A stretch of 64,000 nt of DNA from Phlyctochytrium arcticum (GCA_025602905.1 JAHLKI010000029.1:287378-351377); one strand, 5' to 3'. Positions 50,663-61,974 are shown, counted from the first letter of the stretch. Numbers and translations are program-made. The notes: generated by a model from the sequence alone, not told the origin.

Positions 50663-52568
50663 TTTAGATTTTCCGGAGGCGTTGACGCGTTTCCTCGGCT
50701 TGGTTGGGTGTTTCTAACCGGCAGTTGCTGGGCTGGTATCATGATGTAAAAAATATTTCTGGCCAAATCCTAAGCAATTCCTGTGGGAAAACTATGAGGA
50801 GAACAATATGAAGGCCCTCCATAATACTCTGAAGGCGTCTGGGATCGTTTCAAAAGCAGAGCAGCAGAGTCTTAGATGCGAAAGACTTGATGAAATACTC
50901 TTGGATTTGACCTCGAACACAAACTGCATGTACTGTATATGTCCAACCACAAATGTGTCGTTGAGGAGCAGATCAAGGAACAAAGCGGATATAACTTCAG
51001 CGGTGTCAGATACAAGAAACATGAATTCAACCAATGACTTGCTCAGGAGACAAGATGATCCAAGCTCTCGTCAATGCGTACTTTCAGAGGCTTGCAAATC
51101 TTGCAAAAGCTCCAAACACACCTTGCGACAACTTTCTCTTTTGCAGGATGGCGGACCCTCCCGTTCTGGTTACGCTGGGCTGTGCGACAGTACAGAATAC
51201 CCTGAATCAGTTGACTCAAACCTACAATACAAGTGCACCTGTCACGTACAATCGGCATCTGCATTCGCATGGCTGACACGGTCATGACTGATGAGAACTT
51301 GGTCCGAGAGATGTACAACGGGGTATGAAAACGACGAAGAAACTTGGGAATATTGAGCCTTTCTATACTTGGAATGCCTGGTGTAATTTCTCAGTAGCCA
51401 AACCAAACGTAAAACCTGTTCGCGATAACAACTTCCATTCCCCGTCCCAGTACTATAAATACAGGGCGCTGACACGATACTGAGGACATCCTAGATCCTC
51501 ACCGGTTCCAGCCTTCTGATTACAAAACGGTTAGGACGCATTCAATGCCTACGGGTTGCGAATCCATTCGTATTGTCTAGAGCGCGGGCATCAAGCCTGG
51601 CGCTATCACTACGGGTAGGCCAGTCGACATTATGCAGGACAAAGATGAACGCTGAGAGATGGAGTTCACCAGACAGCATCGACGGCACTATACCCAGGAA
51701 GCCAGAAAGCCAACGGGTGGAAGATCCCAGAGGCCCATTGATTATCTGTCCACTGATGCACCCTCCGGTAAAGTCCGATTAGTTTCAAAAAGAGTTTTGT
51801 CTGCTGGGTTGTCGAGGGGCATTACCCTTATTCGCACACACGGATTACTACCAGTAATCTTCAATACAGCTGCATAGACATTCGTTCCACTCATCAGATT
51901 ATGACGCATTATCAGCACCAAGCTTCACTCCAAACCTGAAAATGTATAATCGCAAATAAAACTCTCACTAGTCTGCCATACTCCGCGGCAAAAAGCTTAT
52001 GTTGAGCTGCGTGTTCTTTTTTTTTTGCTGGAGGGCACGATGACACCCGGAAAAATTGGAATCAAACGTTAAACAGCAGGTATACAGATCGTTACACTCC
52101 CAAACTCCCACACCAAATTGAAGCCCAAGACACCTGTCCCCCTTTTGGCATTGGTTGGAAGATTAATTTGGAGGAGACCATGAACCCGCGAAGGATGAAT
52201 TATATATACTTGCATACTGTGAAACCATTGCAGCTTTCCTTAACGTCAAACATTTATGTAAACCATCTCCACCTTGAAAATTCGGCAGTGTCATCAAGAC
52301 CCAAGCCAAATTCCTGGAGAAGGTGCTGCGCACTCTCCCACGCGCGCCAACGGGGGAGCACACACCAGAATAATGCGCGCAACAAAATACCCAGGCTATG
52401 CTCCATTTAATTCAAGCAGTTATCTTGATGACAGGCACAATGACAACAATAACGCAGCAGCATCAGGAATTCGACCAGCTGGTATTCTACTGATTACCGC
52501 AAACACAACTGCCAGTACAGACGTTATCTACCAGGCGGTCTTTGAGAACCTTTCTTCCGCGTTTTAGG
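50663..52568. other. About 1.9 kb without recognised genes
   Basis: Only short unconnected ORFs on either strand (for example 50808-51287 and 51034-51276) with no family signature. May include further remains of the element that carried the Fanzor gene. Confidence 0.5.
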
Positions 52569-52775
52569 GGCTCAAGCATATCAATAACTTACAGCATCTT
52601 CACTTACAGCATCGGCCACGTGGCGCAGCGGATTAGCAGCGGCCCCGGGAGCAAATCAGTAACAGAGGTGGTGGGATGGATCAGGAATCGAGGTGGTGGT
52701 AGGAGTGGCTCAAGAATATCAATAACTTACAGCATCTTCACTTACAGAATGGGCCTCGTGGCGCAGCGGATTAGC
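52569..52775 (+). repeat. 69-bp direct repeat including the 5' part of a tRNA
   Basis: Copies at 52569-52637 and 52707-52775 are equal in length, differ at about 4 positions, and are spaced 138 bp apart. Each holds 45 bp of upstream sequence plus the first 24 nt of the tRNA. The first copy therefore contains a truncated tRNA (52614-52637) that ends after the D-loop. Confidence 0.9.
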
Positions 52776-52825
52776 GCGTCTCCCTCCTAAGGAGAAGGTC
52801 GTCAGTTCGAATCTGACCTGGGTCG
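52752..52825 (+). tRNA. tRNA-Arg (anticodon CCT)
   Basis: A complete cloverleaf without intron: acceptor GGCCTCG, TG, D-stem GCGC/GCGC around AGCGGATTA, anticodon stem TCTCC/GGAGA with loop CTCCTAA (anticodon CCT, reads AGG), variable loop AGGTC, T-stem GTCAG/CTGAC with TTCGAAT. The acceptor pairs with CTGGGTC through two G-T wobbles and one mismatch (position 6-67). Internal promoter boxes are present (A box TGGCGCAGCGG, B box AGTTCGAATCTG). A T-run about 10-20 nt downstream can stop RNA polymerase III. Confidence 0.9.
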
Positions 52826-52891
52826 CAAAAATTTTGTTTTTTTTTCGGGGGCAACAAAGGAAAGTCGGGTTTGACCACGGAGACCCGGCGG

Positions 52892-52951
52892 AGACTACGT
52901 CAAAGTGGGCAGCGCTGGGCCGCTGGCGCGCTGCCCACTCTGCCGTAGTCT
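52892..52951. repeat. Imperfect hairpin just downstream of the tRNA
   Basis: Arms AGACTACG + 5 unpaired + GTGGGCAGCG (52892-52914) and the complement CGCTGCCCAC + 5 + CGTAGTCT (52929-52951) enclose a 14-nt G/C-rich loop. Eighteen base pairs with one symmetric internal loop. It could be a structured RNA, a small MITE-like element, or chance; no transcription signal is seen. Confidence 0.7.
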
Positions 52952-53799
52952 GTATGAATGTCGATGTGCAAGCACAACGAACGGAATCCAGGGACTTTTT
53001 TGGGTTTTGCGGAAAGCCGTAGCTGTGGGAGTGTAGCAAGGAGTGCAGGCACTATTCAGCGATGTAGTGAAGGCAGCACTTCACCCCACATGCGCTGCAG
53101 GTGTGGGCGAAGACCAAATGAGATGAATGTATGGATCGGTAAGGCTTCATTGACATTTACATATCCATATGTACAGTGGTTGCTAGCAATTCCGAACCAG
53201 ACGAGATTGTACGATTTGTTTGCCAGAAATCAAAAGTAAGCGTCCTGGTAGGAGATTGCCACTCAAAGGCTGAGAGCAGGGATGGAAGACTCAGAGAGAG
53301 TAAGAGATAAATGCAGAGTCAGAAATCTGACAACTAATAAAGACTGACATGGAAAGGAGAGTTCAGCTATAGAGAGACGGTAACCAGAAGCAGAAGAGGA
53401 GCGGAGGAGCGGAGAAGGATTAGGTAAGGAACGGAGGAATATAGTAGATAGCTCCGGAGATAGCTCCTTTGGAGCAGGCTTTGCGGAGTTTGGCGGATAG
53501 TATTAGACTGGTAGATTCTTATTGTTTCTTAGAATACAGATCTCAGACTATCAAACATCAACGGGGTGGGGCTTGCTCAGCGCAACCACAGAAATTTGGC
53601 GCCAATACGTAAGCCGCGTCGGAGGTTGGGAATTAACCCAATGCCCAACTTGAAAAAGCAAACTACAAGCGCAAATCTATGTTAATGGTAGTTGGTAAAT
53701 ACAGAGAATAATAGTAAATGAATGTGAATGTGTCCTGAAAAAATCTACGGTCTGAAAACTGCCTAATGATGAAGAGTCTAATAATAGGAACTTCTACGC
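52952..53799. other. Intergenic, purine-rich stretch, no gene
   Basis: The interval 53260-53460 is purine-rich (GGAG/AGAG repeats). It is followed by sequence that superficially resembles an LTR leader (AAATTTGGCGCC, 53588-53599). No coding region or paired LTR found. Confidence 0.45.
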
Positions 53800-56700
53800 T
53801 TAACATCGGCACTGATCTTGGGTGAGGTACAAAAATGCTTGCAGAAAATCCAATCCCTCAGCTACTTTTCTCTCCATCATACAGATCATTCTAATGATGG
53901 TATAGAACGCGTGAGTACTTACCTCGTCAAGTGGCCATGCATAAACACATAATGGAGGGTGACTCCCCAAACTTACCTTCAGTTTCGCGTGCTGGCACTT
54001 GATCAATGTTGAGCCAGAAAAATGTCATGGATTGATGGGCTATCCAGGAGTACATGGCTTGGCATTTGCAGGCATTCTCGCCGCAGCCATAGGAGGTGAG
54101 TTGTAGCCCGCGGGTGGTCTCCTCGGTGAGGAAGTCTCGCACTTTCTTCGCCTTTGCAGGTTTTCCTTGCACGTTCGTGATGTCGGCGAGGGGGGCGCTA
54201 CGTTTGGGAGGAGGAAGGACTTGGTACTGCGAGATGTTTATCTCGTTCCCAAGTTTTGCGAATGTCTGCCGGCGAAGTTGTAATGGAATTAGCGTTTCGC
54301 GGACGATGGCCAAGACAACCGGCTGTGGTTTCTTCGGTACCGAAAGCCCCTTGGCACCCTTCGCAGGGCTAGCCAATGGTGTCGGAAGCGAGTTGGATGG
54401 TGAAGGGGATGGAGACAGCGGAGGGGTTGGGTTGGATGTGAGGGTGTAGTGGGCAAGGGTAGATGATGAGTAGGCTAGTTTTCCATTCTTACCGACAACA
54501 TCAACGAGAATTCAAAGAGGGTGGAGAACCAGGCCCGCAAATGTCTTACCATTCCGGGCACGACCTTCTCCATTGCGCTTTCAAGAGGACTGAGGGTAGT
54601 TGACACCCCTCCTTCAATTGTGAAAGAAACGGCCTGCTCTTGGAATTCTTTCTCACGTTCGGTCATGGCGGCAAGTTGGGCGATGGCACTGTCATCCTTC
54701 ATCGCCGTAATCAACAGCGCCTTGCGCGACACTTGCTCATCCGAGTCTTGAAATCGAATAGCCGGACGCAGTACAGACTGAAAAACCTCCATGACCTCAC
54801 TTGAGCAAACTGAAAAAATAGCGGCTGCTTTTTCTGGCGACATTTTTGTAAGCAATTTTTCAAGGAAGCCCGACATGAATAAAACAATGTTCACGTAGTT
54901 CTTCTTTTCCAACCGCACGAAAAGATGGTAGAGGCGCTGAAGACAATTCTTTATTGAGTCGATATCACCACTTGCCAAAAGATACGGCGCGTCCACAGCC
55001 AGAGGAATTGCTTCCTCGAAGACCCAGATTAATGAACTAATCATGGCTTTTCGGATGGCTGTGGCGTGCCCATTGGTCGCTGCGGCCGACTCAAAGTTTG
55101 AAATGATCTCCTTGCGGCACTCCTGCCAAGCACCCATGGCGAGAGCCAACATGGCGGTCCGCCTTTTGGGGCGCATCTTAATGGGTGTGGTTGTTTCAAT
55201 CTCTGGGTACCCTGCGACCCAGAGAGGATGGATAATGCCCCAGGCGTGAATGAGGATAGCCTCTTGCGCATTCAGTGAGATGTGCATTAGGTCAGGGACG
55301 GTGAGCACATGGGGCTTGAGCGAGCTGAATTTTGGTGCGTTGAAAAGCTTGCTGGCGTACATCCAGATGTAAAAGTCACCGGCCAGAACGAGGGAATGTG
55401 TAAAAACGCCATCTTTTTCAGGATAACCCACCTGTGCGAAGAAAGCCTATCAATCGCTGAAGACGCATTTTCTTTGAGGATACGGTACCTTAGCCAAGAA
55501 GATTGCCACATTCTCCAAAATCGGTATTAAGTCCGCTGCGCTTTTCAAGGGATTCGCGTCACTGCCAATGAGATGGAAGTCCTTTTGAGATGCAGCCTTG
55601 GTCGAGATACTGTACGCGTACATTTTTTTGGAAAGGACGGCACCTTGCCTAAGTTCAGCATAGGATACCGTTGGGCAGACAATGATATTCGTGACCCAAT
55701 CAAGATCTTTCAAAACCGCGGTGGTGGCATCTGCGAACGCTGCAGAAAGCGGGCGTATGGAGGGATGGAGTTTAACCCCATAATTGGCCGCCGTATGAGC
55801 CGTTGTGAATTTTCCTGGGGCGTTTGCGGTGGCAGGCAATGCCCTAATGTGACACCAGTGGAAATCATCTATGGTGACGACTAGGAGAGGACGGGTGGTG
55901 ATAATTTTTTTGATCAGCTTTTCTCGGCTATCAGCGATCAGGTTGTTTGCGCGTTCTATTGACTTCGACAGGTGATAGCAGATACCCATTCGAGAGAACA
56001 GCCGCTGCGTAGTGTAGGAAATGTTATGCAGCTGCTGACCAAGATAGCGTTTGATGTAGTTGTTCTTCCTGTCCAAGATCCAAGCATCATAACAGATAGA
56101 GAAGATTATGCCTCTCTTCTTGCGGTCATTGTTGCCGAATGAGAGTTTGAAATGGAGAAAACTGATGCTTTCAACTCGTACAAGCGAGGGTTTTGGGAGA
56201 TGAACTCATCCATTTGGACAAACGGATTCTCTTTGAAAGGTACGGCGCTAAACTCCAAGAGCGCAAGGCGGTAGTCAGCCAGCGTTGGTGATTCAAGAGA
56301 AGTTTCGGGGTTTGCTTGTGTAGGAATTGACACAGACATGGCCGAAATGTCCTCTGGTGTATCGTAGTCTGCTAGAATTACGACAGTCTCTCTCTCTTCC
56401 TCTTCTTCAATTGCTAGATCTGGATCATCTGCCTGCGGATTTCCGAGAGACTGAATACCAAAAAAGCCGGCTTCTCTCCATCGCAAACGTGTTACATTAC
56501 AAATGTACGCAGAAGTAGAACCAGCGCCAAACTGAAAGTTAAGTCCAAGAAGTTGCAGACGCTCAACCTCAGACCAAGATAGACGTTGAAATCGGGCAGA
56601 CGTTTTACATCCACAGCTGGCACAACCAGGTTTATAGTACCATTTCGAACCCTTTCTTCCAGGAACTGTATGGTACCACTGACCACTGCAATCCGTGGCC

Positions 56701-56831
56701 GGTAGCTATAGGAGGTGTAAGTACGAATAACTGAAGAGTATGTGAAGAGGATGGGCCGGGGTTCAAGACGTGGGGAAGGACGATCTTCGAGATTAACCAC
56801 AAGCGCAATCTACCTTTCTTTTCGGCGGCAT
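53800..56831 (-). pseudogene. Large unknown protein with Cys motif, possibly transposon-derived
   Basis: The start is 'MPPKRK|LPATDCSGQWYHT' (ATG at 56831, intron to about 56709), followed by a compact cysteine motif 'YYKPGCASCGCKTSARFQRL', an acidic segment, then 'FSICYDAWILDRKNNYIKRY', 'VVTIDDFHWCHIRALPATAN', a clean intron near 55435-55492, 'LVLAGDFYIWMYASKL', 'VLTVPDLMHISLNAQEAI', and a long helical C-terminal region with Pro/Ser-rich linker, ending '...LTQDQCRC'. The order 'DDFH...GDxY...LH' recalls the DUF6589 group of fungal, probably element-derived proteins, but I cannot confirm this. Two frame changes (about 56125 and 54495) interrupt the reading, so the copy is probably inactive. 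Confidence 0.45.
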
Positions 56832-57077
56832 GCCGACACTAACGCGTTAAAATATCTAAAGTTTGGTTATTTAAGTGGGTAAAAAAAGCTGCCAATGTCT
56901 TTGAAAGTACCAGAACGTCTTCTTTGTGGGCTAAAAGTACAGGTTACTATGTGTAGGTTGTGCACAAGATGGAGAAGATGGGTGAAGGTAAACAATGAAA
57001 AACCGGTGAATCTCGCGAACTTGGATTACGTGAGCAGCAATGACTGTGCCACCCTATAGTGAGGTTGGGGTGGTCCT
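56832..57077. other. Flank between unknown gene and MULE
   Basis: No gene. It contains the presumptive 5' flank of the minus-strand gene and the outer flank of the MULE. I could not match an 8-10 bp target duplication with the other side. Confidence 0.5.
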
Positions 57078-57214
57078 GAGGTCCTAAATTTGCTGTATTA
57101 TTATTTGCATGGGCTTTTTGCTAAATTTGCTACCCCCCTTAGGGTTACAAGTAGTTGTCCAGGAAACATAGAGCTTTCACAGCCACCGAAGGGGTTGCGC
57201 GTTGAAACTCCGAC
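57078..57214 (+). repeat. MULE left terminal inverted repeat
   Basis: Starts GAGGTCCTAAATTTGC and ends at ...GAAACTCCGAC. It carries an extra 15 nt (TGTATTATTATTTGC, about 57094-57108) absent from the right arm, which repeats its own TTTGC flank. The gene start at 57280 lies just inside. Confidence 0.9.
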
Positions 57215-57419
57215 TGTCCGACATTCTGCATTCTGTGTACATACTTTTCTTGGTTAAAAGTACAGACTTACGCAGAGTAATGTCCAGCGCCAGTGGATCT
57301 CACGATCCCCCCGATGCAAACTCTGCGGAAGCAAATCTGTCGCTCGATGCTATCCGAAATCTTGTTCAGCAACAGCAAGAAGCCAACTTGCTGTTTAATC
57401 AGCAATTGGGTCTACTAAT

Positions 57420-59218
57420 AGGGGGTTTCAAAATCAGAATTGAGGCCTCAACTTGCGTGCTCAAGTTGAGGCACTCGAACCAGCTCCGAGCCCTAGCTAT
57501 TTCCCCATAAGGGTATATTGTTGGTAGTACAGGCGATGTCATCCGCAAATCTGGCTGCGATGTCATGGCTGTCAACTTGAACAACCTTGAAGGCTGAGTT
57601 TGGCTGTCATGCAGGATCATGCAGGATGTCCATGGCATGAAATGATGAACGTTGTCGTCTGGCCAATTCCCACATCGCTACATCCTGCTTCACGAGCTCG
57701 CGCTTATTCCAGCCATCGCTCTCGTCGTCGTCCACCCCGCCATCCCCTGCCTGATCTGCGTCTTCTTGGGCAGCGAATTCGTCGTTGTCGTAGGTCTCAT
57801 CTACCTGCAACAGAATGTTGTGAAGGACACAGCACGCGGAAATCCAACCTTCCGCGAGGGCACAGCTGTCTGCATCCCAGAGCATGACACGGAGCTCTTT
57901 CAAGCTCTGGAACTTCCCTTTCAGCAGGCCAATACAATTCTCGTTGACGACCCGCAGCTTCGCAACCGCGTAATTGAAGGCCTTGTTTTCTGCTAGGTTG
58001 GCAGCAGGCTTTTTGTAGGATGCGATGACGGTGGGGGTGCACTGGTAAGCCGAATCACCGACAATGTACTCCTCCCCCGAGAAGTGCCGGGCTTGGTTGG
58101 TGTACAATTCCGAGCTCTTAAACACTCGGCTGTCGTGATATGATCCAGGACATCCGGTAAAGATGCTGGTAATTGTCTTCTGATCATCACATACGACCAT
58201 CAGGGAAAGTGAATACCTCGACTTTCGAGTATAATAAGCCTCGCCGTCCCGGATGGGTTTCTCGTAAAGCGGAATAAGGGTTCCGTCTACGAACCCAATG
58301 CAGTCAGGAAATCCTGACTTCCGTCTAATCGAGGCTTTGCAACGGGCTTTTTCTTCGGGAGTGGGCCACCGCAACCACTGGGGTGCAAGCCCCAGAAGCG
58401 CGGTGATTACTCTTCTGGTGTAATTCCAGATGGACCCTTCCGAGACCCCCCACATCCTGGACAGCCTCGCGATACGAGCGCCGTTTCCGCTTTGAGCAAA
58501 GCGCGACAAGGCCACCATCAGTTGGAGCTCCACGGGCGCCTGCTTCGTCGGGCCGTCTGCATAGAATACAGGATTGGTCCTAAGCATGTCGGCCAACACA
58601 TGAAACGTCTCACGCGAACATCGGATTTCGTTTTGGAACCGGCCGGCATCCAGCTGGTCCAGTAGCGGTAGGAACGATTGCTTTGGAACTCGCGGCCGCT
58701 CATACAAGTACCGGGCATTTTGAAGGGCGCCGAGCACAGCGGGGATGACGTCCATTGGTTGGCAGTTGTCATCATCCAACCCCAGACTATCCTCGCCACT
58801 GGAGTTGCCATCTTCGTCGCTCGAAAGCGAGTCGTCGCTTTCTGGCTCGATCGTAAGTGCTTCGGCTAAGACATTGGCGAGAGCGAGATCTTCGATTTGT
58901 TCTATCGTCTGCTGTCGCTTGCTTTTGCGGGGCATTTTGGTGTTGTTTGAGAGGAAAGTGTGTGGATTTTGAGATGGAGATGGATGAGAGATGATGTCGC
59001 GAAATGGGTGTAAAACGCGCGACAGGCTCAACTTGAGAGCAAAATGCGTGCCTGGCGGCCCTTTTTTCAAGTTGTGCTGCGCAGCTCAACTCTGGCGATT
59101 TTACTAGTAAACTAAAGCTACATCAAATGGAGGGGCCTGTGACACCTGGATTCAAACCGGTGTAACGTTCAAGACTTGAGGCTCAACTTGAGCCTCAATT
59201 CTGATTTTGAAACCCCCT
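57420..59218 (-). mobile_element. PIF/Harbinger transposon, complete
   Basis: A 1.8-kb element with terminal inverted repeats identical over 27 nt (57420-57446 and 59192-59218; they begin AGGGGGTTTCAAAATCAG), flanked by the 3-bp duplication AAT (57417-57419 and 59219-59221). Subterminal palindromes built from TGAGGC/CAACTTG lie just inside both ends. One intact transposase gene on the minus strand. The Myb-like second protein of many PIF elements is not seen inside. Intact ends, duplication and ORF suggest a recent and possibly active insertion. Confidence 0.93.
57607..58935 (-). CDS. PIF/Harbinger transposase (HARBI1-like, DDE_Tnp_4)
   Basis: DDE nuclease that moves PIF/Harbinger elements, 442 residues without introns. 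The ATG at 58935 starts 'MPRKSKRQQTIEQIEDLALA'; an acidic stretch with many Asp/Ser follows. A helix-turn-helix-like segment ('SRMWGVSEGSIWNYTRRV') precedes the catalytic domain. The triad is visible: Asp in 'CIGFVDGTLIPL', Asp in 'YIVGDSAYQC', Glu in 'RVVNENCIGLLKGKF', with 'LHNILLQ' near the end as in HARBI1 proteins. 'TGCPGSYHDSRVFKSS' is also a family hallmark. The frame is uninterrupted. Confidence 0.95.
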   Translation of the reverse strand: MPRKSKRQQTIEQIEDLALANVLAEALTIEPESDDSLSSDEDGNSSGEDSLGLDDDNCQPMDVIPAVLGALQNARYLYERPRVPKQSFLPLLDQLDAGRFQNEIRCSRETFHVLADMLRTNPVFYADGPTKQAPVELQLMVALSRFAQSGNGARIARLSRMWGVSEGSIWNYTRRVITALLGLAPQWLRWPTPEEKARCKASIRRKSGFPDCIGFVDGTLIPLYEKPIRDGEAYYTRKSRYSLSLMVVCDDQKTITSIFTGCPGSYHDSRVFKSSELYTNQARHFSGEEYIVGDSAYQCTPTVIASYKKPAANLAENKAFNYAVAKLRVVNENCIGLLKGKFQSLKELRVMLWDADSCALAEGWISACCVLHNILLQVDETYDNDEFAAQEDADQAGDGGVDDDESDGWNKRELVKQDVAMWELARRQRSSFHAMDILHDPA

Positions 59219-59493
59219 AATGTCACAAGTGCAAAATACCAATGAGAGCAATGCCAGTGAGTGTGTTTCAGAATGTGGCATTGAAGGTACATCGAGTGTA
59301 CCCGATTCTGTCCTTTCACAAAACCAGGATAAACAAATGGCCTACTATGAGACTAATTGCCTGGGTTCAGGTGACATTTCCAGCAACGCGATCAGCCAAG
59401 AACAACAAGGCACCGGTAATGTAGAGACAGATAGTTCGCAATCATATGGTAAGCGTCCTCGTGCAAATCAATCCGAGAGTCATCTGTATTAAA

Positions 59494-61844
59494 ATGCCAT
59501 GCCCACCTCTTCCTACCGAAACATTTGAAACGTGGGAAAAAGCGGATCACGTGCTCAAACAATTTGCCTTGGACAATGGGTTCGCTTTCAGAAATGGAAG
59601 CTCAGAGAGAATCGCTGGTCCTAGTACTCCGATTCACAAGATCTGGCGACCTTGTGTTTGTTATGGTAACTATATTCCGAAAGACGATGGTATCCCACTG
59701 CGCAACAGGGGCAGCAAGAAAACTGGTTGCCAATACAAGACCGTCATCAAGGCAGAAGTTGAGGATGGGAATATCGGTCGTTGGAGCGTACGCCTCGCGC
59801 AATCATCGGACGCAGGAACCCACACAGGCCATCGGCAGCTTTCTAACGATGGCCTGCGGTCTGTATTCCAGGCGCGAAGATTTACCCAGTCTCAAAACGT
59901 CTTGGCTGAGGTGCAGAGCATGGTTAAAGCCAAAACAAAGCCTCGCCAAGTGCTAGCAACCATTAGGGGGCATGCGGAAAACCCACTTGTGATCAGCAAA
60001 GAGATCACGAATCTCAAACAAAAAAATACGCGCGACGTGCTCGCTGGCCGCTCCCCTTTGATGGCTCTATTGGATGAACTTCAAAATGAAGTCAACAGCG
60101 GCGTTGCTACCGATGTGATCCGAAATGAGGAGAACGTCATGACCCATCTGTTCTTTCAGACCGATGTAAGTGGCATCATCCGCGCTTCAAACTATCTATC
60201 CTTGACGGACTTGTCCTTCCACAACTTAGGAAAAAAAGGTCGAATTACTTAGGAGATTCGGGGACGTCCTAATCATGGACTGTACATACCGAACGAACCG
60301 TCACAACATGCCTCTGCTCCACGTAGTCGGAATCACGGACATATCATCTTCTTTCTCGGGTGCATTCATGTTAATGGCGAACGAGAAGACAGAAGACTAT
60401 ATCCTTGCTTTGCGAAGATTGACTGTCTCGCTGGACCGCCCACCTGCTTTGGTAGTCATTGACTGCGATACTGCGTTCATTGCAGCAGTGAGAGCCGCGT
60501 GGCCAGCAACCAAAATTATTCTTTGCCGATGGCATCTCTGGCAAAATGTGAAGAAAAATTGCATGAAGAGATTTGTCGATCCAGTAACAAAAAAGCACGA
60601 CGCCGCCGCATGGGACGTTTTTAAATCGTACGTTGCCGACAGGAAAATTGAAATATCTCAAAGTACTCAAAAAAAATTGTGCTTGTAGGGCTTGGGAACA
60701 AATTCAGCATGCACCTACAGAGGAAATGTTTTATCAACTATGGGAAGATTTGAAAAATCTCGTCGATTCAGACACTTATAAGTATCTGCAAAAGAATAAG
60801 ATCCCTCGTCGACAGCACTGGGCCGCATACCTGATAGACAAATTGCAACATTTGGATGCGGTTGTAACTTCAAGAGTCGAGGGGGAGCATTGGAGCAACG
60901 TTAAATCGAATGGTTCGGCGAAGTCAACCATTCTTACTTTATGGAAAACCATTAAGGACAATTGCGCTCAGCAAATGGAAAACTATCAGACCGCGGTGGA
61001 GGAGGGCGCCAATACCTTACATCGATTTTTAACAGAAGGACCCGTTGTGAACGCACGAGTCGTTAACAACAAACCATTCCAACCTGGGGTCCAAGTGAAA
61101 CCCTTCTACCGAGATGTAGTCGGGCGGCTCTCGCGGCACATCCTTCAGGAAGTGGACAAGCAGCGGATCAAGGCAGACAGGATTGCCAAAGCCAATGGTC
61201 CGGGGGGAACGGACGCTGTGCTTTGCGACAATTCACCTGCTTTGGAGCCCTGTAGCGGGCGTCATAGGACAGTGCTGGGTGTTCCTTGTGCCCATGAAAT
61301 TCTAGAGATGCGCCGCACAAACCGCAATTTGCGAATGTCCGACTTCCTTCAAAGATGGCATTCAAGGGTCACCCCTCCTTCCCGATTTGAGATCAGTGAG
61401 CCCCCGGTCGGTCGCTTTGTCAGTGTAGGCCATACTCGTGGCAACAAGCGATTGAAGACCGGTGCCGAACATATTGAAGCGGAGATGCGCGCTGCGCAGC
61501 AGCAGTGTGGCCATTGCCAAGAACACGGCCATCATCGGGGGGAATGTCCAACAGCAATTCTTGAGTCCATGGCACAAGAAATTTTCGATCATGACTTTGA
61601 CCCAGATGTGGATTACTTTGCCGATCAGGTCATCCCCAGTCAGAGCACCTCCACCGCTGGTCAAGATGAATTACAACCGGTCAGTACTCAAACCAGGACT
61701 CAAACTGCCCTCCCCCAGGTGACGCCCACTGCACAACCAGAAGACAATAGTCAACAACAGACCCCAAAAAGAGCTCGTGCCCCACCTCGATGCTCACGTT
61801 GCTCATCCCTTGCCCACACATTCCTAAAATGTCCTCTCAAATAA
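59494..61844 (+). CDS. FAR1-type MULE transposase
   Basis: 741 residues from three exons (59494-60165, 60230-60627, 60689-61844; canonical introns of 64 and 61 nt that restore frame). An N-terminal FAR1-like DNA-binding region includes the Cys pair in 'WRPCVCYGNY' and 'GCQYKT'. The MULE DDE core shows 'DVLIMDCTYRTNRHN' (first Asp), 'ALVVIDCDTAFIAAV' (second Asp) and 'IILCRWHLWQNVKKN'. 'SRVEGEHWSNVKS' supplies a candidate Glu. A SWIM-like segment 'RTVLGVPCAHEILEM' follows. Two zinc knuckles close the protein: 'CGHCQEHGHHRGEC' and 'CSRCSSLAHTFLKC' (both C-x2-C-x4-H-x4-C). The intact frame and matching terminal repeats suggest it was recently functional. Confidence 0.92.
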
Positions 61845-61974
61845 CACTTTCTGGACGGGATGTTCTGTTTTCAAATGTTTTCGATCTTGTCCTTTATGTG
61901 CTGTGTATGACATTTCTGTTAATTGTTAATCGTTTATGTATATCACACAGTGTGCCTTTATGGACGGCAGGAAT

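Larger units (their letters stand above)
57280..59474 (+). pseudogene. MULE N-terminal coding region, split by the PIF insertion
   Basis: The first part (57280-57419) starts 'MSSASGSHDPPDANSAEAN' and reaches 'LVQQQQEANLLFNQQLGLL'. The second (from 59219) continues 'MSQVQNTNESNASECVSECG' to 'NVETDSSQSYGKRPRANQSE' and stops near 59490. Removing the PIF element and one copy of its AAT duplication joins the two parts in the same frame, giving codons CTA-CTA-ATG-TCA. It is a Gln/Ser/Asn-rich, probably disordered N-terminal region. Its link to the main transposase ORF (other frame, start 59494) is unclear: no obvious acceptor site lies between, so it may be a separate small protein, a short overlap, or a frameshift. 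Confidence 0.65.

Noticed and set aside
53500..53640. LTR end and primer-binding-like sequence (AAATTTGGCGCC)
   Set aside because: No second LTR, no gag or pol, and the match is short; it may be coincidence.
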